A stretch of DNA of 13,926 nucleotides from positions 1-13,926 of the forward strand of contig DEBE01000078.1 of assembly GCA_002348425.1 (NCBI GenBank). The letters run 5' to 3'. Of this stretch, positions 1 through 5,914 are shown piece by piece. Position numbers and translations under genes: made by a program. The stretch comes from Alphaproteobacteria bacterium UBA2964. GTDB lineage: Bacteria; Pseudomonadota; Alphaproteobacteria; MPNO01; UBA2964. The notes under the pieces are model-generated. The model ran no database searches, was not told the origin of the DNA, and worked only from the letters and a program-made list of their open reading frames with translations. Each line of letters begins with the position of its first letter. The stretch's first letter is position 1.

Positions 1-63
1 GGCGGCGGAAAAAAAGTTAGGGGCCTTTTTGGCCCTAAAAAGTTAAGGCCGAAATTAAAATAA
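1..63 (+). CDS. lptA: Probable C-terminal end of LptA (partial)
   Basis: The window opens inside a reading frame that runs 20 codons to a TAA at 61-63. Its residues include KKVRGLFGPKK followed by a short lysine-rich tail. This resembles the end of alphaproteobacterial LptA, the periplasmic LPS-transport bridge protein, where a GRVRGL-type strand and a basic tail close the protein. Position supports it: lptA normally lies directly upstream of lptB, which starts 48 bases further on. Only the tail is visible, so the call rests mainly on synteny and a short motif. The same bases form a hairpin whose terminator-like orientation is on the minus strand. Confidence 0.55.
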   Translation, partial: GGGKKVRGLFGPKKLRPKLK

Positions 64-110
64 AAGAATTTTCTTAATTAATTTAGTTTGAGTAAACAAT
101 GTAATTCCAT

Positions 111-908
111 ATGAATAAAAATCAAATCCATCTCCAGAATTTTGACGGTGATACGCCAAAGACAACACCAAGATTAATAGCAGGAAACTTTGGTCTAGTT
201 GCCGAAAATCTAGGAAAATCTTACAAAAAACGTCCTGTTATCAGAGAGGTCACCTTGTCAGTTGAACGCGGTGAGGTTGTGGGCCTTTTAGGACCAAATG
301 GCGCTGGAAAAACCACAACATTCTACATTTTAACTGGCCTTGTTAAACCTGATTACGGTGTTATTACGCTAGATGGGAATGAAATCACAGGGTTACCAAT
401 GTATCGTCGGGCTAGGCTTGGCATCGGTTACCTTCCCCAAGAGGCCTCAATTTTTCGAGGTTTATCAGTTGAAAATAATATCAGAGCCATTCTGGAGGTT
501 GCATTTAAGCATCCCGATCAGCGCGAAATAAAATTAGAGGAGTTATTGGCTGAGTTTTCAATTTCGCACCTCCGCCGTACATCGGCATTAGCTTTATCTG
601 GCGGTGAAAGACGACGCGTTGAAATAGCCCGAGCCCTAGCTGCAGACCCCAGTTTTATATTATTAGACGAACCACTAGCAGGGATAGACCCAATTGCTAT
701 AAACGAAATTAGAGATCTTATTTCGCATCTAAAAGATCGTAATATTGGTATTCTAATAACAGACCATAACGTTCGAGAGACATTAGAAATAGTTGACCGG
801 GCTTATATCCTCCATGATGGTAGAGTTCTAATGAGTGGGGCGCCTGAGGAAATTGTAACACACAAAGATGTCAGAAGGGTCTACCTAGGCGAAAGTTTTA
901 GTCTTTGA
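111..908 (+). CDS. lptB: LptB, LPS export ABC transporter ATPase
   Basis: This is the cytoplasmic ATPase of the LptB2FG complex, which extracts lipopolysaccharide from the inner membrane and drives it along the LptC-LptA bridge to the outer membrane. The 265 residues show a full ABC cassette: Walker A GPNGAGKTT at 61-69, Q-loop Q110 in YLPQE, signature LSGGERRR at 162-169, Walker B ILLDEP with catalytic E187, and the switch H219 in TDHN. The LSGGERRRVEIARAL stretch and a FYILTGL segment after Walker A are typical of LptB rather than of general importers. About 27 residues precede the conserved core, a common alphaproteobacterial extension. No other ATG fits; upstream Shine-Dalgarno signal is poor. 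It follows the lptA tail and is 28 bases from rpoN, so the three are probably cotranscribed. Confidence 0.95.
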   Translation: MNKNQIHLQNFDGDTPKTTPRLIAGNFGLVAENLGKSYKKRPVIREVTLSVERGEVVGLLGPNGAGKTTTFYILTGLVKPDYGVITLDGNEITGLPMYRRARLGIGYLPQEASIFRGLSVENNIRAILEVAFKHPDQREIKLEELLAEFSISHLRRTSALALSGGERRRVEIARALAADPSFILLDEPLAGIDPIAINEIRDLISHLKDRNIGILITDHNVRETLEIVDRAYILHDGRVLMSGAPEEIVTHKDVRRVYLGESFSL

Positions 909-936
909 GAATGTCAAAAATATTTTTAGATAAAAT

Positions 937-2379
937 ATGGCAATAATAACTACCTTGCAGCCCCGTCTAGATCTATATCAAGCTCAGTCACCCGTTATGA
1001 CACCCAAGCTGCAAGAGGCTATTAAATTATTGCAGCTGTCGAATCTAGAATTAATTGATTATTTAGAAAAAGAGCTAGAGAAAAATCCTTTTTTAGAATA
1101 CGAAGACTCAGACGAAAAGAATGAACTCTCCAAGAGTTTAACCGACAACAATAATCATAAAACTTCGTCGGAAATTGATGATTCTAGTATAGAAAAAGTG
1201 GAATCAATTTCTTCCCAAATCCAGTCGACAAAGCAGTTCGGTCATTCAAATACAAACCCCCCATACCCCGACAGCGAGAGTCAGGAAAAAATATCTTTGC
1301 AAAAGCACCTTTTGGAACAGATCAATGTTGACTTCTCCAACTCTGTAGACCGCCTGATAGCGATTTATATTTTAGATTTGCTAGATGACTCAGGATATTT
1401 GCAAACCAGCATCCAAAAGATAGCAGAAACGCTCGGATGCCCAATTTGTAGAGTAAATCAGATCCTAGACACGCTTCAAAATTTTGATCCACCAGGTATT
1501 TTTGCACGCAACCTATCAGAGTGTTTGGCACTTCAGCTAAAAGAGGATAATAGGTACGATTCAATTAAGGAGAAGTTACTAGAAAATCTAGATCTTTTGG
1601 CAAAGAGAAAATTTGATTCTTTAAAACATTTATGTGGTGTTGGTGATAAGACCTTAATGAACATGATTAGAGAGGTTAAGAAATTAAATCCGAAACCTGC
1701 CCAAACATTTGATAACGAAGTAGCTCCACCATTAATACCTGATGTATTTGTGTATCGAAGCAAAGATGGTTCTTGGTTTGTTGAATTAAATACAGAAACC
1801 TTGCCAAAAGTTATTGTTAATAACCGTTATTATGCAAAAATAACTCAGGAAAGTTTAAATTCAAAAGATAAAGCATATTTATCAGAGTATTATCAGTCAG
1901 CAAATTGGCTTATAAAATCTTTGCATCAGCGTGCACAAACTATAATCACAGTGACCTCCGAAATTATCCGTCAACAATCTGCCTTTCTCGAAAAAGGAGT
2001 GCAATTTCTAAAACCCCTCGTTTTGCAAGAAATAGCTGATGTTTTAAACATCCATGAAAGTACTGTTAGCAGGGTAACTCGCAATAAGGTCTTAGCCACC
2101 CCACGTGGAATTTTCAGTCTGAAATACTTTTTCACGATGGCTATCGGAAAGAACAATTATGGTGTTGTACGATCCTCGGAATCTGTACGATTTCAAATAA
2201 GAAATTTGATTGAAAAAGAAACGATAGATAATATTCTCTCCGATGAGAAAATCGTAAAACTTCTTAAAATAGATGGTATAGATGTTGCTAGACGCACGGT
2301 GGCAAAATATCGCGATATTATGAAAATTCCATCATCCACTATACGGAAACGTGAGAAAAAAACTCGATTTATTTCTTAG
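937..2379 (+). CDS. rpoN: RNA polymerase sigma-54 factor RpoN
   Basis: Sigma-54 directs RNA polymerase to -24/-12 promoters and needs an AAA+ enhancer-binding activator, typically for nitrogen, motility or envelope genes. The 480 residues follow the family order. A glutamine/leucine-rich region I lies at about 1-55 (SPVMTPKLQEAIKLLQLSNLEL). An acidic, low-complexity linker runs from about 55 to 110. The core-binding domain follows, then a helix-turn-helix around 369-384 (VLNIHESTVSRVTRNK) with the downstream TPRGIFSLKYFF segment. The RpoN box is ARRTVAKYR at 451-459, followed by D460 where E is canonical, a conservative change. Start chosen at the ATG giving the standard MAII..LDLYQ beginning. 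It lies just behind lptB, the usual alphaproteobacterial order. Confidence 0.96.
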   Translation: MAIITTLQPRLDLYQAQSPVMTPKLQEAIKLLQLSNLELIDYLEKELEKNPFLEYEDSDEKNELSKSLTDNNNHKTSSEIDDSSIEKVESISSQIQSTKQFGHSNTNPPYPDSESQEKISLQKHLLEQINVDFSNSVDRLIAIYILDLLDDSGYLQTSIQKIAETLGCPICRVNQILDTLQNFDPPGIFARNLSECLALQLKEDNRYDSIKEKLLENLDLLAKRKFDSLKHLCGVGDKTLMNMIREVKKLNPKPAQTFDNEVAPPLIPDVFVYRSKDGSWFVELNTETLPKVIVNNRYYAKITQESLNSKDKAYLSEYYQSANWLIKSLHQRAQTIITVTSEIIRQQSAFLEKGVQFLKPLVLQEIADVLNIHESTVSRVTRNKVLATPRGIFSLKYFFTMAIGKNNYGVVRSSESVRFQIRNLIEKETIDNILSDEKIVKLLKIDGIDVARRTVAKYRDIMKIPSSTIRKREKKTRFIS

Positions 2380-2399
2380 AGTTTATTAAAAGCTTTGTG

Positions 2400-2429
2400 T
2401 TGACTTCCAACTTACAACGGAACTATTTA
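2400..2429 (+). promoter_or_regulatory. Possible promoter for ptsN
   Basis: The 141-base gap between rpoN and ptsN holds TTGACT at 2400-2405, five of six bases of a sigma-70 -35 box. A weaker TATTTA lies at 2424-2429, 18 bases on. A 12-base dyad, AATGT-CA-ACATT, sits at 2483-2494 between this and the ptsN start. No terminator for rpoN is evident, so read-through is equally possible. The -10 match is poor and the call is tentative. Confidence 0.25.
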
Positions 2430-2520
2430 TCCGGAAATAAGTACCCACAAATTGATTAAACTAGGACTATTGCTATGACCTCAATGTCAACATTTTGTTA
2501 CGCTCGGATAGGTATTTAAT

Positions 2521-2985
2521 ATGAAAGTACGCGATTTGCTCTCTGCAGAAAGTGTTATTTACCCAATTAGGGCGACAAGCAAAAAACAAGTCCTAGAAGA
2601 ATTAGCCTATCACGCCGCAAATATTAGTGGCCATAATCAACGGTCTATATTTGACGTAATTTTGGAACGTGAAAGATTGGGGACTACGGGGATAGGTCGG
2701 GGCGTTGCGATTCCTCACGGAAAACTGCCCAACCTTAATCGATTATATGGGGTGTTTGGGAAATTAGAAAAACCTGTAAACTTTGAAGCAGTAGACCATC
2801 AAAACATCGATTTGATCTTTTTATTAATTGCCCCTGAAAGCTCTGGAGCGGACCACTTACAAGCTTTATCTAGAATTTCACGGTTATTCCGCGACTCAGA
2901 CGTTTGTAAAAAACTACGCGCTACCAATGACCATAATTTATTGCATAAACTTTTATTAGATCAGGCTGAGCCGAGTTCTATATAA
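2521..2985 (+). CDS. ptsN: PtsN, nitrogen-related EIIA (EIIA-Ntr)
   Basis: PtsN is the terminal phosphocarrier of the nitrogen phosphotransferase system (PtsP to NPr to EIIA-Ntr). It does not move sugar; its phosphorylation state regulates potassium transport, kinases and other targets. The 154 residues cover one PTS EIIA type-2 domain. The phosphorylated histidine is H66 in GVAIPHGKL (61-69). Supporting segments are ERLGTTGIG at 51-59 and a hydrophobic IDLIFLLIAPE strand near 96-106. In-frame stops at 2476 and 2509 exclude an earlier start, and a weak AGG lies about 8 bases before the ATG. It sits next to rpoN as in most Proteobacteria, but without hpf between. A strong hairpin follows the gene. 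Confidence 0.95.
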   Translation: MKVRDLLSAESVIYPIRATSKKQVLEELAYHAANISGHNQRSIFDVILERERLGTTGIGRGVAIPHGKLPNLNRLYGVFGKLEKPVNFEAVDHQNIDLIFLLIAPESSGADHLQALSRISRLFRDSDVCKKLRATNDHNLLHKLLLDQAEPSSI

Positions 2986-3029
2986 ATTCCATTTTCCAAA
3001 TAACAATTAAGACGGAAACTTAGGTCAAC

Positions 3030-3066
3030 AAAATAGGGCCTCGCAAAAAAAGCGAGGCTCTATTTT
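3030..3066. terminator. Bidirectional intrinsic terminator between ptsN and tRNA-Ala
   Basis: Bases 3030-3044 and 3052-3066 form a 15-base-pair stem with one G-U pair and a seven-A loop. The core is GGGCCTCGC pairing with GCGAGGCTC. The flanks are A-runs on one side and T-runs on the other, so each strand's transcript ends the stem with a short U tract. It lies 45 bases after the ptsN stop and 3 bases beyond the CCA end of the minus-strand tRNA. It can therefore stop both converging transcripts. Confidence 0.85.
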
Positions 3067-3069
3067 AAA

Positions 3070-3145
<76 letters not shown>

Positions 3146-3181
3146 GATGATTTTTATCGCAAAATACTTAGCAATTTTAAT

Positions 3182-3187
3182 ATTATA
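3182..3187 (-). promoter_or_regulatory. Possible -10 element of the tRNA-Ala promoter
   Basis: On the minus strand a perfect TATAAT reads from 3187 down to 3182. This would place a start site about 30 bases before the tRNA 5' end, a usual leader length. No good -35 box lies at 16-18 bases upstream; the best matches are TTCTAA-like. The surrounding sequence is very AT-rich, so a chance hit is possible. Confidence 0.35.
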
Positions 3188-3260
3188 ACTTGCTATACTA
3201 AATCTTAGAAGTGAAAGATTTCTTCCCAAAAATTATTTTTTCAAGTACCACAACGATCCA

Positions 3261-3638
3261 TCAGTTCTCAGTATCTCCTGGATTTCCTTCACTATTATCG
3301 ATTACATCAAGCATATTTTGATCATTTTCAAGATCAGAAACGTCTTCAATTGTTTCGTCTTGATTCCCATCATCCTCTACTAGGATATCTAGAGCAGGGT
3401 CATCAAGGGTATCTCCTTCATCTGCCTCCAACTCCATACTATTATTAGGCTCCATGATCTCAGTTTTGATTGACTCTGGGGCTGGTGTGACAAGCTTAGG
3501 GCGAGAACCACGGCCTGACTTGACTGGCATAAACTCTGTCCCACAAACCGGGCATACAATTGGGCTCCTGCGCATATCATAAAAGCGAGCATTACAGCTC
3601 TGGCAAATCCTTTTAATACCCCACTCCGGCTTTACCAT
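3261..3638 (-). CDS. TIGR02300 family (FYDLN acidic domain) zinc-ribbon protein
   Basis: The molecular role of this small family, found essentially in Alphaproteobacteria, is not established. The 125 residues have two parts. The N-terminus begins KPEWGIKRICQSC and carries four cysteines, C12, C15, C29 and C32, in a CxxC-x13-CxxC zinc ribbon. Between them is FYDMR, this protein's version of the FYDLN signature. From about residue 60 to the end the protein is strongly acidic, rich in D and E, and probably disordered. Many relatives have lost the cysteines, so this is the intact-ribbon form. The start has a perfect GGAGG five bases before the ATG. The position beside tRNA-Ala and divergent to aroA is typical for the family. 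Confidence 0.88.
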   Translation of the reverse strand: MVKPEWGIKRICQSCNARFYDMRRSPIVCPVCGTEFMPVKSGRGSRPKLVTPAPESIKTEIMEPNNSMELEADEGDTLDDPALDILVEDDGNQDETIEDVSDLENDQNMLDVIDNSEGNPGDTEN

Positions 3639-3643
3639 TTAGA

Positions 3644-3648
3644 CCTCC
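3644..3648 (-). promoter_or_regulatory. Strong Shine-Dalgarno of the FYDLN-type gene
   Basis: On the minus strand GGAGG ends five bases before the ATG at 3638. It is the best ribosome-binding site in the window and fixes this start. Most other genes here have weak or no recognisable site. Confidence 0.8.
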
Positions 3649-3695
3649 GTAAAAAACTTTAAGCATAAAATGCAAATGCCATGATCCGCCAACAC

Positions 3696-3701
3696 TGTCA
3701 A
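3696..3701 (-). promoter_or_regulatory. Possible -35 box for the FYDLN-type gene
   Basis: A perfect TTGACA reads on the minus strand, about 60 bases before the ATG. The -10 at the usual spacing is poor (CATTTG at 17 bases). The inverse counterpart, CTGACA, lies on the plus strand at 3778-3783 facing aroA, so the seven bases TGACAGT occur once in each direction in this divergent region. Tentative. Confidence 0.3.
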
Positions 3702-3770
3702 AACTATTTTAATAATGGTTGTTTTCGCATAACAAATAATCAATATGCTACAAACATTAAACAAAAACAC

Positions 3771-3801
3771 TAACATTCTGACAGTCAATGTTAACTATAC
3801 T
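3771..3801 (+). promoter_or_regulatory. Dyad and -10-like box upstream of aroA
   Basis: TAACATT (3771-3777) and AATGTTA (3787-3793) form a perfect seven-base inverted repeat around nine bases. Inside it lies a second small dyad, TGAC-A-GTCA. Three bases beyond is TATACT (3796-3801), five of six bases of a -10 box, 18 bases before the aroA ATG. CTGACA inside the loop is -35-like but only 12 bases from TATACT, too close to pair with it. An operator or promoter is plausible; the regulator is unknown. Confidence 0.3.
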
Positions 3802-3819
3802 TGATGAGAAGCTTATTAA

Positions 3820-5148
3820 ATGATTAGCCTAGTTTCTAACTCTATAAATACTTTTAGAGGATTTACTCGTGTGCCTGGTGATAAATCGATCTCTCATAGA
3901 GCGCTTATGATAGGAGCCATTTCTGTCGGCACAACCGATATCCACGGCCTTTTAATCAGTGATGATGTTTTACATACTGCAAATGCATTAGAAGAAATGG
4001 GGGTAAATATTGAGCGTAAATCAAATTGTTTATGGGAAATAAATGGGGTGGGGGTGGGAGGACTTCGTGAACCGAATAAAACTATCGACATGGGAAATTC
4101 AGGAACTGGCGCAAGGCTATTGATGGGCCTAGTAGCTACACACTCCATAAAAGTACATTTCACCGGCGATGACTCTTTACGCAAACGGCCGATGGAACGG
4201 ATTGCCACACCACTAGCACAAATGGGTACAAGGATTATAGCCCAGCAAGATAATAAAATGCCTTTAACAATAATGGGCACTCGAATGGCGGTTCCAATCA
4301 AATATTCCTTACCAGTACCATCGGCACAAATTAAATCTGCAATACTATTAGCGGGATTAAATGTACCTGGTGAAACTAGTGTGATTGAAAGTTGGCGCAG
4401 CCGCAACCATACCGAGTTAATGCTACAACATTTTGGAGCAAAAGTTAAAATTAATGATGAATTCGAAAATAAAAGAATTATTACGCTTAGAGGACAACCC
4501 GAGTTGGAAGGGAAAAAAATCACTATCCCAGGGGACCCGTCATCAGCAGCTTTTCTAATTGTCGCCGCTCTTATAACTCAGAACTCAGAAATCACGATTC
4601 ATGATGTTTGTATCAACCCCTTGCGTACTGGTTTAATAACTACGTTGAAAGAAATGGGTGCCAACATTGAAATACACAACTCCCGAATTGAAGCAGGCGA
4701 ACCCGTGGCGGACCTGATTGTTCGTAGTTCAAAATTAAATGGTGTAGTTGTCCCTGCAGAACGTGCGCCAGCGATGATAGATGAGTATCCAATTCTATCG
4801 GTCGCCGCCTCTAACGCTATAGGTACTACACGCATGCAAGGGTTAGCTGAACTTCGTGTTAAGGAAAGTGATCGTTTGACAGCTATAACAGACGGACTTA
4901 AAGCGTGTGGAGTGAATGTCAACACAGACCAAGATGATCTTATCGTTACCGGCACAAAAAACAATGTAAAAGGAGGGGTAACTGTAGAGACTCGCATGGA
5001 CCACCGAATTGCGATGTCATTTTTAGTATTAGGGTTAAATGCAAAAAATCCGATAGCTATTGATGACGAGAAACATATAAGTACAAGTTTTCCTTCATTC
5101 GTAAGCCTTATGAACGACCTCGGTGCACAAATAAGGAAAGTAATTTGA
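3820..5148 (+). CDS. aroA: AroA, 3-phosphoshikimate 1-carboxyvinyltransferase (EPSP synthase), class II-like
   Basis: AroA joins phosphoenolpyruvate to shikimate-3-phosphate in the shikimate pathway, the target step of glyphosate. The 442 residues show PGDKS at 19-23 (K22), GNSGTGARLLMGL at 92-104, KRPME at 122-126, PSAQIKSAILLAGLN near 167-181, GDPSSAAF at 238-245, DEYP at 321-324 (D321), LRVKESDR at 345-352 (E349) and DHRIAM at 394-399. The SAQ/KSAILLAGLN and GDPSS patterns match the class II (Agrobacterium CP4-like) branch. The residue aligned with CP4 alanine 100 is glycine (G95), so insensitivity should not be assumed. An in-frame TAA directly precedes the ATG. The gene overlaps cmk by four bases. 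Confidence 0.96.
   Translation: MISLVSNSINTFRGFTRVPGDKSISHRALMIGAISVGTTDIHGLLISDDVLHTANALEEMGVNIERKSNCLWEINGVGVGGLREPNKTIDMGNSGTGARLLMGLVATHSIKVHFTGDDSLRKRPMERIATPLAQMGTRIIAQQDNKMPLTIMGTRMAVPIKYSLPVPSAQIKSAILLAGLNVPGETSVIESWRSRNHTELMLQHFGAKVKINDEFENKRIITLRGQPELEGKKITIPGDPSSAAFLIVAALITQNSEITIHDVCINPLRTGLITTLKEMGANIEIHNSRIEAGEPVADLIVRSSKLNGVVVPAERAPAMIDEYPILSVAASNAIGTTRMQGLAELRVKESDRLTAITDGLKACGVNVNTDQDDLIVTGTKNNVKGGVTVETRMDHRIAMSFLVLGLNAKNPIAIDDEKHISTSFPSFVSLMNDLGAQIRKVI
4034..4058 (+). other. G-quadruplex-like run inside aroA
   Basis: Four runs of three or more G occur at 4034-4036, 4045-4048, 4050-4054 and 4056-4058, with spacers of 8, 1 and 1 bases, on the coding strand. The last three runs encode a glycine/valine-rich stretch (GVGVGG) near residues 76-81 of AroA. 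It is striking in an AT-rich window. Folding is not shown by sequence alone. Confidence 0.45.
5133..5140 (+). promoter_or_regulatory. Shine-Dalgarno deciding the cmk TTG start
   Basis: AAGGAAAG lies inside the end of aroA. Its AGGA core ends seven bases before the TTG at 5145, which supports TTG as the real start of cmk despite the rare codon. Confidence 0.65.
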
Positions 5149-5786
5149 ACAAACCGGTAATTGCAGTGGATGGCACCGCTGGCAGTGGAAAGGGCACTTT
5201 AGCACGCCGTTTGGCCGACCATTTTGATTACGCATATCTTGATACTGGCTTGCTTTATCGTGCTGTGGGATATCTTACTTTAGAACTTACCAAAGGATGT
5301 AAAGATATAAACGAAGATATAGCTTGTTCAACTGTATCCTCCATCACTCCTGAAATATTAAAGAATCCGCTCCTAAGATCTGAAAACATAACGAAATGTG
5401 CCAGTAAAATCGCATCTTTGCCAGCTGTAAGACAAAAACTAATAGAAAGACAACAAACATTTGCTCAGAATCCACCTGAGGGTTCTGCCGGAGCGGTTTT
5501 AGATGGTAGAGACATCGGTACAGTAATATGCCCCAAAGCTCAATTTAAGTTCTTCTTGAATGCTCAAATAGAGGTGCGCGCGGCACGGCGCCTTAAAGAG
5601 TTGCTTGAAGCTGGTGAAAACGCTATACATTCGCGCGTTCTAAAAGATATTCGAGAACGCGATGCACGAGATAGTTCTCGTAATATAGCTCCATTGGTAA
5701 TTGCCGACGATGCAATTACTTTGGATACGAGTAACATGGATTCGAACGCGGTATTTTTTAAAGCATTAGAGTTCATCAATAGATAA
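5145..5786 (+). CDS. cmk: Cytidylate kinase (CMP kinase)
   Basis: Cmk phosphorylates CMP and dCMP to the diphosphates using ATP, in the cytoplasm. The 213 residues begin with a P-loop, GTAGSGKGT at 10-18. They continue with the substrate-side DTGLLYRA at 33-40, the family motif LDGRDIGT at 119-126, the arginine-rich lid near 144-149, and RDARDSSRNIAPL near 172-184. The length fits the roughly 210-225 residue family. The start is TTG, overlapping the aroA stop as TTGA, with a good AAGGA-type site upstream. No ATG exists before the P-loop, so TTG is needed to keep the first beta strand. aroA-cmk-rpsA is the usual alphaproteobacterial and enterobacterial order. Confidence 0.95.
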   Translation: MNKPVIAVDGTAGSGKGTLARRLADHFDYAYLDTGLLYRAVGYLTLELTKGCKDINEDIACSTVSSITPEILKNPLLRSENITKCASKIASLPAVRQKLIERQQTFAQNPPEGSAGAVLDGRDIGTVICPKAQFKFFLNAQIEVRAARRLKELLEAGENAIHSRVLKDIRERDARDSSRNIAPLVIADDAITLDTSNMDSNAVFFKALEFINR

Positions 5787-5914
5787 GATAGGTCCTTGGT
5801 GTAACAAGAGTGCAATGGTAGGGAATTGATCCATTGGGGATCAGCCAGTGTACGACCTAGGACAAGACCCAATATTTTTTGGGACTATATGGAAGGAAAC
5901 GGTTTAAGTTAAGA
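5787..5914 (+). promoter_or_regulatory. Structured leader upstream of rpsA
   Basis: The 128 bases between cmk and rpsA contain several competing hairpins. CAATGG (5813-5818) can pair with CCATTG (5831-5836). TGATCC (5827-5832) can pair with GGATCA (5838-5843). These two exclude each other. TAGGTC (5789-5794) can pair with GACCTA (5854-5859), and CCCAA (5868-5872) with TTGGG (5879-5883) just before the purine-rich GGAAGGAAA at 5891-5899. Known in E. coli: S1 represses its own mRNA through a hairpin-rich leader with a poor ribosome site. A similar role here is inference. Confidence 0.4.

Noticed and set aside
99..104. ATG immediately followed by TAA, six bases before the lptB ATG
   Set aside because: A start-stop pair can affect translation, but no Shine-Dalgarno precedes it and such pairs are common in AT-rich spacers.
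3894..4523. Long open frame of 209 codons on the minus strand
   Set aside because: It lies wholly antisense to aroA, whose product has all EPSP synthase motifs. The antisense translation shows no recognisable domain, and no ribosome site supports it.
5879..5914. Upstream TTG start extending RpsA by 12 residues
   Set aside because: The added residues do not resemble S1 N-termini. The ATG at 5915 gives a normal beginning, and the region is better read as leader.
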